Source: Bacteroidota bacterium (GTDB lineage: Bacteria > Bacteroidota > Bacteroidia > B-17B0 > Aurantibacillaceae). From it: a stretch of DNA of 64,000 nucleotides. The stretch lies in the NCBI GenBank assembly GCA_016708845.1, contig JADJFB010000001.1:1-64000 (forward strand), written 5' to 3'. The position numbers and the translations under genes were made by a program. The notes beneath the pieces are model-generated. The model worked only from the letters and a program-made list of their open reading frames with translations, was not told the DNA's origin and did no database searches. Shown piece by piece: positions 35,166 to 43,983 of the stretch (its first letter is position 1; every line of letters begins with the position of its first letter).

Positions 35166-36406
35166 TGTTTGTACTCTGCGATAAGATATTAGGGAAGAAT
35201 ATATTAAAACCAAATAGAAAGCTATTTAGTAGTTACACATTTACATGTTTCGAAGATATCAATTTGGCTCCTGTAGATGATTGGACAAAAGCAGTAAACA
35301 ACAAGAATGTGTTTTTGTCACATTCCTACTTAAGTGTTTTACATAAAGAAAAAACAGAGCATTTTAGATTTAGATATGTGATTGTTTATAATAGAAAAGA
35401 CCCAATTGGTGTTGTGTATTTTCAAATCAATGATTTTTCAGCTTCTTTATTTGGCGAATTGATTGAAAAGCAAATCTCAGAATTAAAAAGTAAACGTGCT
35501 TCTGTTTTCCAAAGATATATTGAGCATAATGAAAACGAAACCATCATGCGTTTGGTAACATGTGGCAACAATTTTATTAGCGGTGAGCATGGTTTTTATT
35601 TGGATGTTAACAGTAAAAAAACCACTTTCAAAATTGTAGAAGGAGTTATTGATTGCGTTTCGAGAGCAGAAAAATTACGAGGAAAAATTTCTGCCATTTT
35701 GGTAAAAGATTTTTATGCCGAAGGATTTGGCAATAAAGATTGTTGGTATTGCACTAAATTTGTTCACTTTAATGTAGAGCCAAATATGATTATTGATTTG
35801 CCTAAAGACTTATCAAACCTCACAGATTATTTAGCTACCTTTTCAAAAAAATATAGAAACAGAGCTAAGCATATTTTAAGTGCTAGTGCTTCATTAACTA
35901 AAAAAAGATTATCAGCCCAAGAAGTTTCCTTATACAAAAACACGATGCATGATTTATATACGCAAGTATTTAATCAGGCTAAATTTAAATTAGTACACTT
36001 GTCGCCAGGTTATTTTGAAGATGTGATTAAGGCAGATACCAATTCATTTTATGTGGATGCTTGGTTTTTAGGCGACCAAATGGTATCGTTTGCTTGTGGT
36101 TTTTGTTTAGAGAATGAGGTAGAAGCACACTATATTGGCTTTGATTATGCACACAACAAAGAGTATGAATTGTATCAAACTATTTTATATAGCTTTATTG
36201 AACAAGCCATTTTAATGCAAAAAACAAAAATTAATTTAGGAAGAACAGCTTCTGAAATTAAAACCACCGTGGGCGCCAGAGCTCATGAGTTATTATGTTA
36301 CATTAAACCACAAAACACGGTTTCTAAATTAATTTTAAAACCATTTATGCAATTTTTACAACCAACTGAATGGATTCCAAGGAATCCATTTAAGGAAGAG
36401 TCATAA
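35165..36406 (+). CDS. FemAB-like/GNAT acyltransferase family protein
   Basis: A 413-residue soluble protein translationally coupled to cysC. The C-terminal half (about residues 215-390) has features of the PF04339/FemAB-like acetyltransferase fold: FSKKYRNRAKHILSAS, LGDQMVSFACGFCLENEVEAHYIGFDY and INLGRTASEIKTTVGARAHEL. The N-terminal half contains a second, degenerate GNAT-like fold. No export signal is seen. The pairing with APS kinase hints at a sulfur-containing or amino-acylated lipid or envelope product, but this cannot be shown from the sequence. Confidence 0.75.
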   Translation: MFVLCDKILGKNILKPNRKLFSSYTFTCFEDINLAPVDDWTKAVNNKNVFLSHSYLSVLHKEKTEHFRFRYVIVYNRKDPIGVVYFQINDFSASLFGELIEKQISELKSKRASVFQRYIEHNENETIMRLVTCGNNFISGEHGFYLDVNSKKTTFKIVEGVIDCVSRAEKLRGKISAILVKDFYAEGFGNKDCWYCTKFVHFNVEPNMIIDLPKDLSNLTDYLATFSKKYRNRAKHILSASASLTKKRLSAQEVSLYKNTMHDLYTQVFNQAKFKLVHLSPGYFEDVIKADTNSFYVDAWFLGDQMVSFACGFCLENEVEAHYIGFDYAHNKEYELYQTILYSFIEQAILMQKTKINLGRTASEIKTTVGARAHELLCYIKPQNTVSKLILKPFMQFLQPTEWIPRNPFKEES

Positions 36407-36438
36407 AAAAAGGAGCAAATTAATTTGCTCCTTTTTTG
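36405..36438. terminator. bidirectional hairpin terminator
   Basis: AAAAAAAGGAGCAAATT pairs with AATTTGCTCCTTTTTTG almost without a loop. It lies immediately after the plus-strand acyltransferase gene and just before the end of the minus-strand gene at 36454, so it can serve both. Confidence 0.88.
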
Positions 36439-36453
36439 TTTATTAAATCATAA

Positions 36454-36897
36454 TTAATCATCCGTTGGTTCTGGTGCTTTTTTAGCAGCAGCCTTTTTAG
36501 CTTTTATTTTTTTAGGCCATAATACATTAATTAATTCGTTATGAACTGTAATCATAGATGAACTTACGCCATTAATAATACTTACTTCTTTGTTTGAATT
36601 GTTTTTCCAAGTACGAGTCACTTCTTCCTCAGAGTTATCCTCTTTAATAATCCAACATTTTATTAATTTGTGGTTGCGAACTTCTGCCTTTCCACTCCAG
36701 CAGTTAGCTTTTGAGCCAATACGAGAAGTGATAATAACATCAGTATAAACACCGTCTTCCACCTCTTCTGCTCCGCGCTCATCAAATTTTTGTGACCATT
36801 TATTGTAACAAGTTAATTCACGTGGCTCTTCATTTTGAGCTTTTATTTGAGCGGTTGTTAGTAGTAAGGTAACTGCTATAAGTAATTTTTTAATCAT
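36454..36897 (-). CDS. hypothetical secreted protein with Lys/Ala-rich tail
   Basis: A 147-residue exported protein (signal peptide ending TTAQIKAQ). The mature part has four Cys-containing or Trp-rich stretches (TCYNKWSQKF, ANCWSGKAEVRN, KCWIIKEDN), which could form disulfides, and ends in a basic KKIKAKKAAAKKAPEP tail. I do not recognise the family. It stands alone between the GT-C-like gene and a shared terminator. Confidence 0.7.
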   Translation of the reverse strand: MIKKLLIAVTLLLTTAQIKAQNEEPRELTCYNKWSQKFDERGAEEVEDGVYTDVIITSRIGSKANCWSGKAEVRNHKLIKCWIIKEDNSEEEVTRTWKNNSNKEVSIINGVSSSMITVHNELINVLWPKKIKAKKAAAKKAPEPTDD

Positions 36898-36968
36898 GGT
36901 CGTGTTTTTTTAGAATTATAAATATACAATTTATCGTATTTAAAACAATCTCCTTTTAAATTTTTTAT

Positions 36969-38444
36969 TTAATTAAGGTTTTTTAGCAAAATAGCACCTG
37001 TCTGCTCGTTCTTATAAACGACTGGCTTATTAGACAAATCCATATATTCTTTGTCAGTATTTAGAATATAAAAATAGTCGTCATATTTACTAATTCCCCT
37101 TCTGTGAGCTTGGTTTAACCATTTCAAATGCCAGGTATAACGGTAAAAATTAACACCTGGCTCAAAAAGCCAATTAATCCCTAATCGTATGTTTTTGTTG
37201 GGATATTTTTCATGCTCTAAAACCAAATTTTGCATCATACTTTTAACGTCGCTATCTATTTTCCAATCTTTATAAAAAGCAGTATTGTGATTTATATAGA
37301 TATTAAAAAGCGCTAAACTAGCACATAAATAGGAAATAGAAACGCTGGTTGTTTTAGATAATTGAAAAAAATAATTTAAAAGGAAAGTAAAATTTAAAAT
37401 AAATATGGGGTAAAAGAAGAGCGCAAAGCGATGGATGTAATAGTCATTCCCTAAAATCAAATGCTGCGCAATAGTTATCGCAACAATGACTAGTAGAATT
37501 AGGTTTATAAGTACTAGACTAATATGTGCTTTAAAAAAGGTGATATTTCTTTGAACAACAGCCTTTAAAATGATTATGAGAGTTAGCACAACAACTGATA
37601 CTATAAAGATTTTAAATATGGTTTCCCAAAAATGAGTAACATACATTTCATAAAAAAAACTATAAATGGCTGTACTAACTGTGTCTTCCATAAACCCATT
37701 CTTACCTCCAAAATCGAGCAAACTCATTTTGGATATTCGGCGTAATGGCTCATATAATACCATTCCAGATAAAATCACTGAAACAATATTGATTTTGTTT
37801 TGCTTATAAAAATGATACTTATTACTTGTAGAGTCTATTTTTAAAACAACATAACTTACAATATTATATACAATTAAAGCAGCTACGTAATAATTAAGCA
37901 ACGAAAAATTGCTCATCACGGCTAAAAAGGCTCCAACGTTAAAGAGTATTAAATGTCTGTTTTGCTTGGAGGTGAAATACAAACTCAAATAATAGAGACT
38001 CATCACTAAAAAACCAATAGATAAGCCATAACCACGTGCAAGCGCAAAAAAATCGAGTAGGTGAGGATTTAGCAACATTAACAAGTAAAAAGGGAACATC
38101 AATTTAGGAATATACTTGTATAAAAGTAGAACGGTAAAAATACTGTAAAGAATAAAAGCTAAAATATTTGGTAAGCGCAAGCTTAATTCAGAACTGCTAA
38201 AAAGAAATTCACAGTACTTCATCAATACTGTATTTAAAATATGATTATTAGTATAAGGTGTTTTATAAGAAATGATATCCATAAAACCTTGATGCACATA
38301 ATGTGTGTATGTATAACTCTCGTCATGTGTAAAAGAAGTATGGGAAGCTTTATAAATAATGTACCATACTATTCCTAAACCAGATAGTAACACTAAACTA
38401 AGTTGTAAAGGAAATTTTTTATGTGAAGGATTTAGTATCGACAT
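36969..38444 (-). CDS. polytopic membrane protein resembling GT-C glycosyltransferases (GT39/ArnT-like)
   Basis: A 491-residue protein with about ten to eleven hydrophobic helices and a soluble C-terminal region of about 100 residues. After the first helix it has THDESYTYTHY, an acidic motif in the position of the catalytic Asp/Glu of GT-C lipid-linked sugar transferases. A further ARGYGLS motif (near residue 145) also fits the family. Such enzymes move sugars from polyprenyl phosphate carriers outside the membrane. The acceptor is unknown. It stands alone, divergent from yifB. Confidence 0.72.
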   Translation of the reverse strand: MSILNPSHKKFPLQLSLVLLSGLGIVWYIIYKASHTSFTHDESYTYTHYVHQGFMDIISYKTPYTNNHILNTVLMKYCEFLFSSSELSLRLPNILAFILYSIFTVLLLYKYIPKLMFPFYLLMLLNPHLLDFFALARGYGLSIGFLVMSLYYLSLYFTSKQNRHLILFNVGAFLAVMSNFSLLNYYVAALIVYNIVSYVVLKIDSTSNKYHFYKQNKINIVSVILSGMVLYEPLRRISKMSLLDFGGKNGFMEDTVSTAIYSFFYEMYVTHFWETIFKIFIVSVVVLTLIIILKAVVQRNITFFKAHISLVLINLILLVIVAITIAQHLILGNDYYIHRFALFFYPIFILNFTFLLNYFFQLSKTTSVSISYLCASLALFNIYINHNTAFYKDWKIDSDVKSMMQNLVLEHEKYPNKNIRLGINWLFEPGVNFYRYTWHLKWLNQAHRRGISKYDDYFYILNTDKEYMDLSNKPVVYKNEQTGAILLKNLN

Positions 38445-38605
38445 AATTTATCATTCAAATATATTAAATCTAATTCAAATACGACAGCCTTTTATTAATT
38501 TGTCCCTCTGAAGCCCTTGTAAATACTGCCAATTTCAAAGATGCTACAAATTATAGCAAAGGCGTGCTTTCTTTTGTTGTTATTTTGCAGAAATTATTTT
38601 GTAGT

Positions 38606-40144
38606 ATGCTAGTTAAAACATTTGGAAGCGCCGTGCACGGTATTAGTGCCACCACGGTTACAGTAGAGGTTAATATTTCACAAGGAATCAATTTTTTTAT
38701 GGTGGGCTTGCCTGATAATGCCGTTAAAGAAAGTCATCATCGCATTCATGCCGCTTTAAATAATAACAATTTAAAAATACCAGGTAAGCAAATTACGATC
38801 AATCTAGCACCTGCTGATATTCGTAAAGAAGGATCAGCTTATGATTTAACCATTGCTGTTGGTATTTTAGCGGCTTCTGAACAAATTAAATCAGAAGATG
38901 TTTCTAACTACATCATCATGGGTGAGCTATCATTGGATGGCGAATTACGTCCTATTAAAGGCACATTACCTATTGCTATTAAAGCCAAACAAGAAGGATT
39001 TAAAGGATTGATATTGCCTGAAGAAAATGCCAAAGAAGCTGCGGTGGTTGATGGCATGGATGTTTATGGGGTATCTAACATTAAGCAAGTGATTGATTTT
39101 TTTAATGAAACAGCTACTTTAGAAAAAACCACCATTGATATTGAACAAGAATTTTTAACGCGTTTAGATGATTTTGAATTTGATTTTAATGATGTAAAAG
39201 GTCAGGAAAATATTAAGCGTGCTTTGGAAATAGCTGCGTCTGGCGGACATAATGTTATTTTAATTGGTCCTCCTGGAGCAGGAAAAACGATGCTAAGTAA
39301 AAGGATGCCATCTATTTTACCACCTTTAACATTAGATGAAGCATTGGAAACAACCAAAATTCATAGTGTTGCTGGTAAAACATCAAAAACAATGGGCTTA
39401 GTAACTAAGCGTCCCTTTCGCAGTCCGCACCATACGATTTCCGACGTTGCTTTGGTTGGCGGCGGAATGAACGCACAGCCAGGAGAAATTTCTTTAGCAC
39501 ATAATGGTGTTTTATTTTTAGATGAGTTGCCTGAATTTAAACGAACAGTTTTAGAAGTGATGCGTCAGCCTTTAGAAGATAGAATTGTGACGATTTCTCG
39601 TGCACGTTTTAGTGTAGAGTATCCTGCCAGTTTTATGTTAATGGCAAGTATGAACCCATGCCCGTGTGGCTATTACAACCATCCCGAAAAAGACTGCGTG
39701 TGTGCACCTGGTGTGGTACAAAAATATTTAAATAAAATTTCAGGACCCTTATTGGATAGGATTGATTTGCATGTAGAGGTAACACCTGTTCCTTTTAGCG
39801 AGTTGAGTAAATCTCAAAGTGCCGAAACAAGTAAAGATATTAGAGAGCGCGTCATCAAAGCACGTCTGTTACAAACGGAACGCTATAAAACGTCCGATGG
39901 CATTTATTGTAATGCTCAAATGCGCACGAAGGATTTAAGAACCCATTGTCATTTAGATGAAGCTAGTAATACTTTATTAAAAACCGCTATGGAACGATTG
40001 GGTTTATCTGCTCGAGCCTATGATCGTATTTTAAAAGTGGCACGAACCATTGCCGATTTAGAAGCCTCTAAAAATATCCAAACTAACCACATTGCTGAGG
40101 CTATACAATACCGAAGTTTGGATAGAGAAGGTTGGGCGGGATAA
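38606..40144 (+). CDS. yifB: YifB/ComM-type Mg chelatase-like AAA+ ATPase
   Basis: Start chosen at ATG 38606 (MLVKTFGSAVHGISA), as in the family; an upstream ATG at 38564 adds 14 residues not seen in relatives. The N-terminal domain carries the ChlI-like fold (residues 1-180). The AAA+ core shows Walker A GPPGAGKTML, Walker B LFLDELPEF and sensor FMLMASMNPCPCG, then a Cys-rich loop (NPCPCGYYNHPEKDCVC). ComM, the best studied relative, is a helicase acting in branch migration during natural transformation. It is a single-gene unit followed by a palindrome. Confidence 0.93.
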   Translation: MLVKTFGSAVHGISATTVTVEVNISQGINFFMVGLPDNAVKESHHRIHAALNNNNLKIPGKQITINLAPADIRKEGSAYDLTIAVGILAASEQIKSEDVSNYIIMGELSLDGELRPIKGTLPIAIKAKQEGFKGLILPEENAKEAAVVDGMDVYGVSNIKQVIDFFNETATLEKTTIDIEQEFLTRLDDFEFDFNDVKGQENIKRALEIAASGGHNVILIGPPGAGKTMLSKRMPSILPPLTLDEALETTKIHSVAGKTSKTMGLVTKRPFRSPHHTISDVALVGGGMNAQPGEISLAHNGVLFLDELPEFKRTVLEVMRQPLEDRIVTISRARFSVEYPASFMLMASMNPCPCGYYNHPEKDCVCAPGVVQKYLNKISGPLLDRIDLHVEVTPVPFSELSKSQSAETSKDIRERVIKARLLQTERYKTSDGIYCNAQMRTKDLRTHCHLDEASNTLLKTAMERLGLSARAYDRILKVARTIADLEASKNIQTNHIAEAIQYRSLDREGWAG

Positions 40145-40169
40145 TTTCAATACGTTAATTTGTTAAAAA

Positions 40170-40196
40170 TAGGTAGTCACAATTTGTGACTACCTA
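40170..40196. promoter_or_regulatory. perfect palindrome upstream of the MerR/B12 regulator
   Basis: TAGGTAGTCACA (40170-40181) and TGTGACTACCTA (40185-40196) are perfect 12-bp inverted arms around a 3-nt centre. It lies 25 nt after the yifB stop and about 50 nt before the TAGCTTTG box of the next gene. There is no T-run on the plus strand, which argues for an operator more than a terminator, though both remain possible. Confidence 0.6.
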
Positions 40197-40216
40197 AAAT
40201 GAGTATTTTCTTGATT

Positions 40217-40253
40217 TTTGTCATTAGAGTTAAACAAAATTCCTTTAGCTTTG
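40217..40253 (+). promoter_or_regulatory. candidate promoter for the MerR/B12 regulator
   Basis: TAGCTTTG at 40246-40253 is an exact match to the Bacteroidota -7 box TAnnTTTG. A TTTG at 40217-40220 could be the -33 element, but its 25-nt spacing is a few bases longer than usual. Transcription would start near 40260, just before the ATG at 40274. Confidence 0.45.
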
Positions 40254-40273
40254 TTACTGGATAAAACTTAAAG

Positions 40274-41194
40274 ATGCCAACTCAGTACGCGATAAAAGAT
40301 TTAGAAAGACTTTCGGGCATTAAAGCCCATACTTTACGCATTTGGGAGCAGCGTTATGGCATTTTAAAGCCTGAGCGTACTGACACCAATATCAGGTATT
40401 ATACTTCCGACGATTTACGCCGTATTTTAAATATTTCGTTATTAAACAGCAATGGCTTTAAGATTTCTAAAATTGCCAAATTACCAGATGAGGAAATTAT
40501 TAAGCAAGCACAGTCAATCTTAAATAATTTTAATAAAGAGAGCGATCAGATTGATAATTTGGTGTTATGTATGATGGAAATGAACGAAGCTAAATTCGAG
40601 AAAATCATTTCAAATTGCATTATTCACTTTGGTTTTGAAAGTACTATTGAGAAAGTGGTGTTTCCTTTTATGCGCCAAATAGGTAATATGTGGCAAGTAG
40701 GCATGGTTAATCCCGCTCAAGAACATTTTATTACTCATTTAGTCCGTCAAAAAGTGATTGTTGGAATTGATGGCTTATTTCCTGAACCATTAGCAAATCC
40801 AAAAACCTTTTTGTTATTTCTACCATCAAACGAAATGCACGAATTAGGTCTTTTGTATTGTAATTTTTTAGTGAAAGCAAAAGGCCATAGATGCTTATAT
40901 TTAGGGCAATCTGTTCCTTTTAACGATTTATTGACGGTAACAGATGTTGTTCCGGCGGATGTGATTGTAACCGTATTTACAAATCGTATGGAGGGCATTT
41001 CGGTTCAGGAGTACCTTAATAATTTGTCAAACTCTTTCCCAAATAGTCAAATTATGGTGTCGGGACGTGCATTTTTTGAACCAAATGATCCTATTGAGCT
41101 TCCAAAAAATGTTATTTTGTTCGAATCTCACGAACAATTTAAAAATGTGCTGCATAGTGTTAACTTTGCATTTAATGCATACAAACCTAATTAA
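40274..41194 (+). CDS. MerR family regulator with cobalamin-binding domain (CarH/LitR-like)
   Basis: Residues 1-70 form a MerR winged helix (YAIKDLERLSGIKAHTLRIWEQRYGI, the WEQRYG core being diagnostic). The C-terminus is a B12-binding module: a helical cap with MWQVGMVNPAQEHF, which is the W-x9-EH motif (W140, E150, H151) of light-sensing adenosylcobalamin regulators, and a Rossmann part with EMHELG (His189, a variant of the DxHxxG cobalamin ligand motif) and GHRCLYLGQSVP. In CarH and LitR, adenosylcobalamin-bound tetramers repress in the dark and light releases them. Light control here is inferred. A palindrome and a TAnnTTTG box precede it, and the DUF4296 start overlaps its end by 20 nt. 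Confidence 0.88.
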   Translation: MPTQYAIKDLERLSGIKAHTLRIWEQRYGILKPERTDTNIRYYTSDDLRRILNISLLNSNGFKISKIAKLPDEEIIKQAQSILNNFNKESDQIDNLVLCMMEMNEAKFEKIISNCIIHFGFESTIEKVVFPFMRQIGNMWQVGMVNPAQEHFITHLVRQKVIVGIDGLFPEPLANPKTFLLFLPSNEMHELGLLYCNFLVKAKGHRCLYLGQSVPFNDLLTVTDVVPADVIVTVFTNRMEGISVQEYLNNLSNSFPNSQIMVSGRAFFEPNDPIELPKNVILFESHEQFKNVLHSVNFAFNAYKPN

Positions 41195-41534
41195 ACTATT
41201 TATTGTTTCAGTTTTGTTTTTTTCTTCATGTAAACCTACATCCGAAGAGGACGAAGTTGTTCCAGAAACTGTGCTTAGCGAAGACCAGTTAGTAAAAGTA
41301 TTAACCGACGCTTATTTAGCAGAAGGCGCCTCTGGCATTAATGTGAAAAATGTTCCCGGCGAAAAATTTGATTCAGCTTACGTGTTTAATCCTATAAGCG
41401 ATAACCGTATTGATAAAGCAGTGTTTGATTCGTCGATGGCTTATTACACAAGACATCCAAAGAAACTAAAACTAATCTATGATAAAATTTTAGATAGATT
41501 AAGTGTGATTCAAGCTAAAGGAAAAATAGAATAA
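41175..41534 (+). CDS. DUF4296 domain lipoprotein
   Basis: Start at ATG 41175 (MHTNLIKLFIVSVLFFSSCKPT) gives a proper lipoprotein signal with the Cys in SSCKP; the longer open frame overlaps the regulator gene and lacks a signal at its start. The domain has LSEDQLVKVLTDAYLAEGA and the later SSMAYYTRHPKKLKLIYDKILDRL, which are typical of DUF4296, a Bacteroidota family of unknown role. It overlaps the end of the MerR/B12 gene by 20 nt and lies 11 nt before the M20 gene, so the three are probably co-transcribed. Confidence 0.85.
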   Translation: MHTNLIKLFIVSVLFFSSCKPTSEEDEVVPETVLSEDQLVKVLTDAYLAEGASGINVKNVPGEKFDSAYVFNPISDNRIDKAVFDSSMAYYTRHPKKLKLIYDKILDRLSVIQAKGKIE

Positions 41535-41545
41535 ATAGTATTTTC

Positions 41546-42752
41546 ATGTCGATGATTGATAACATAAAACAATTAGCGCATCAGTATTTTGATGAAGTGA
41601 TTTCTTTTAGAAGACATATACATCAACATCCTGAATTATCTTTTGAAGAACATGAAACTTCAAATTATGTGTGTTCTATTTTAGATAAATACGCTATCAC
41701 ATATACTAAAGGTATTGTCAAAACAGGTATCGTTGCTATCATCGAAGGAAAAAATCCAACTAAAAAAACCATATTACTACGTGCCGATTTAGACGCTTTA
41801 CCAATTGAAGAGAAAAATAATGTAGAGTATAAATCTCAAAACGCAGGTATCATGCATGCTTGCGGACACGATGCGCACACAGCGTCTGTTTTAGGAACGG
41901 CCATTATTTTAAATCAATTAAGAAGACGAATTTGAAGGAACAGTCAAGATTATGTTTCAACCGGGCGAAGAAGTATTGCCTGGGGGTTCATCTTTAATGA
42001 TTAAAGAAGAGGTGTTGCAAAATCCGAAAGTGGATGTAGCTATGGCACAACATGTGTTTCCAAGTATGGAAGTTGGTAAAGTTGGTTTTAGAGAAGGCAT
42101 GTACATGGCTAGTACGGATGAGTTGCATATTACTATTATAGGCAAGGGTGGACATGCAGCTATGGCTGGAGATTACAATAATCCTTTAGTAGTGGCAGCG
42201 CATATTATTACCGAAATAGAAAAACAATTTCCTTTTATAATTGATGCAGAAGGTGTGGCAAGAAACACACAAAATAATATTCTAACGGTGATTGCTTTTG
42301 GAAAAATTGAAGGCAAAGGCGCTACGAACGTTATTCCCGAATCTGTTTATATAGCTGGGACTTTTCGCACCATGGATGAAGTGTGGAGAAAGGAAGTGAA
42401 ATTAAAAATCACGGAAATAATAAATACTGTGGCAACTAAATACAACACTAAAGCAGACATTAATATTATGGATGGCTATCCATTTTTAACCAATGATGCT
42501 GAGGTAACCAAACATTGTAAACAAGCTGCGATAGATTATTTAGGAAAAGAAAATGTAGAAGATTTACCCTTACGAATGACTGCCGAAGATTTTGCATACA
42601 TCACACAACAAGTGCCAAGTTGTTTTTACCGTTTAGGAACTGGCAATAAAGCAAAAGGAATTACTTCTGGGGTTCACACTTCTACTTTTGATATTGATGA
42701 AAAAGCACTAGAAATTTCAACTGGCTTAATGGCTTGGATGGTTATTACATAA
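41546..42752 (+). pseudogene. M20 family amidohydrolase/peptidase, frameshifted
   Basis: Two frames together make one complete M20 metallo-amidohydrolase (about 400 residues, the N-acyl-amino acid/hippurate hydrolase type). Frame 1 (41546-41935) holds FRRHIHQHPELSFEEHE, LRADLDALPIEEKN and MHACGHDAHTASVLG with metal ligands. Frame 2 resumes at EDEFEGTVKIMFQPGEE, with Glu metal ligands, then the lid domain and a final GVHTSTFDIDEKAL. The break is in AGAA at 41921-41924, where one base too many is present compared with the expected NQL(x)DEFEG. Every catalytic residue is present, so a sequencing error or a very recent mutation is likely. Confidence 0.85.
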
Positions 42753-42849
42753 GGATAGTGATAGTAATCAGAAACATATTTTTTATATTGATTTTTGTCT
42801 TAAATCTAAACGTATTATTTGATTAAGCAATAGTATTTAAAATTTTTGA

Positions 42850-43197
42850 ATGAATCGTTCCTATTTTCCATACAATTCTTTGCTTGTATCATTGGTGTTT
42901 CACAAACGCTAATAAGTTTATACTCTTAAGAAGGATAAAGTAGCTGGCATAAAGTCACTTAATCAAATCATTCCTGACTTTCCTAAAAATATTACTTGGT
43001 TTTCTATGGAAGTAATGGTGAATGTTGGAGGGAAGCATGGCTCTAAATTTTTCAAAGGAACGGATCCTAATACAATTAACTTCTCTTTTTTAAGCCAAGC
43101 AAAAGTAAATTCATTTATTTTTATATCAATGAAGTGCAAAATTGCAAGTGGCGAGATTCTTTATCGGAAGTATAGAGTTAAAGTTGTTGAGTAAAGA
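42850..43197 (+). pseudogene. short fragment, possibly a GldM-like C-terminal domain remnant
   Basis: One frame (about 42925-43194, no clear start codon before ATG 43006) reads LKKDKVAGIKSLNQIIPDF, FSMEVMVNVGG, SFLSQAKVNSFIFISMKCK and LYRKYRVKVVE. The pattern of a lysine-rich lead, an F-x-V-x-V strand, an 'AK.G..I.I...K' segment and a final KVKV strand resembles the repeated C-terminal domains of GldM-type proteins. The rest of the region (42753-42924) holds nothing I can identify. It is flanked by a plus-strand M20 gene and a minus-strand barrel gene. The homology is tentative. Confidence 0.35.
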
Positions 43198-43209
43198 AAT
43201 CAATATAAT

Positions 43210-43948
43210 TTAAAAGGCATAACCGGCCCTTATTCCTGAACAAATAAACAGCGATTGTTTGCCATATCCCAAATTAAATAATTTCGTATTTAATTTATCT
43301 TTATAAATTAATGGATTAAAATTGAAAAAGTAACAATCAGTAGACAAACCTAAAGCCCAACGATTAGAAATTTTTATAATCTATTCCTAATTGTAAACTC
43401 GTACTAATTACAAAATCATTAATATAAGGCTGAGAGGATTTAGAGTAGCTATAAGTTTCGGAGTTTATAGATTTATATTCTGAAGTTTCAGTATTTTGAA
43501 AAAACAAATCTGCATTAATGTTGATGGCTGTATAAATAATAATTTTTTCTATATTAAAATTAAATTTTGGACCAAACATGACTGAAGCGGATTTCGAAGA
43601 TATTTGACTTTTTTCTATGCCATTAAAACTCGAAAAACAACCATAAGCCCATCCTTCTGTTTCTCTCTTTTTATTAAACTCTTTATAGCCTATACTCAAA
43701 GGAACAGTAATACTAAACTTCTTTTCTGTTTTAGGAAGTATTTCAATACCACATTTTACAAAAAACCCTGAAGTGGTTTTATATGTATTTTTTAAATCTG
43801 CACTATATTGATAATCTGGGTTTCCAAAAACTCTTTCTTCTTTAACAAAGGGCTTAAAAGTAGAAATACCAGTTTCAACAAATACTTTTCTTGTATGTTG
43901 TGAAAAGCCAATAAACGGAATCATCAGAAAAAGTAAAATCTGTTTCAT
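43210..43948 (-). pseudogene. outer membrane beta-barrel-like secreted protein, frameshifted near the C-terminus
   Basis: Frame 1 (43364-43948, 194 residues) has signal peptide MKQILLFLMIPFIGFSQ and alternating strands of barrel type. It stops at YKNF, but after removing one base from the run of five T's at 43371-43375 (A's on the coding strand) the frame continues ISNRWALGLSTDCYFFNF ... FICSGIRAGYAF and stops at 43210-43212. The final Phe is the usual end of an outer membrane beta-barrel. No specific family is recognised. It lies between the GldM-like fragment and the ABC exporter operon. Confidence 0.68.
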
Positions 43949-43983
43949 TAACTAAAGATAGAACCTTTTTGTAAGAATGTCAA

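Noticed and set aside
40170..40196. Reading the palindrome only as the yifB terminator
   Set aside because: There is no T-run after it on the plus strand, and it lies close to the regulator's promoter; a terminator role is not excluded but is not the better reading.
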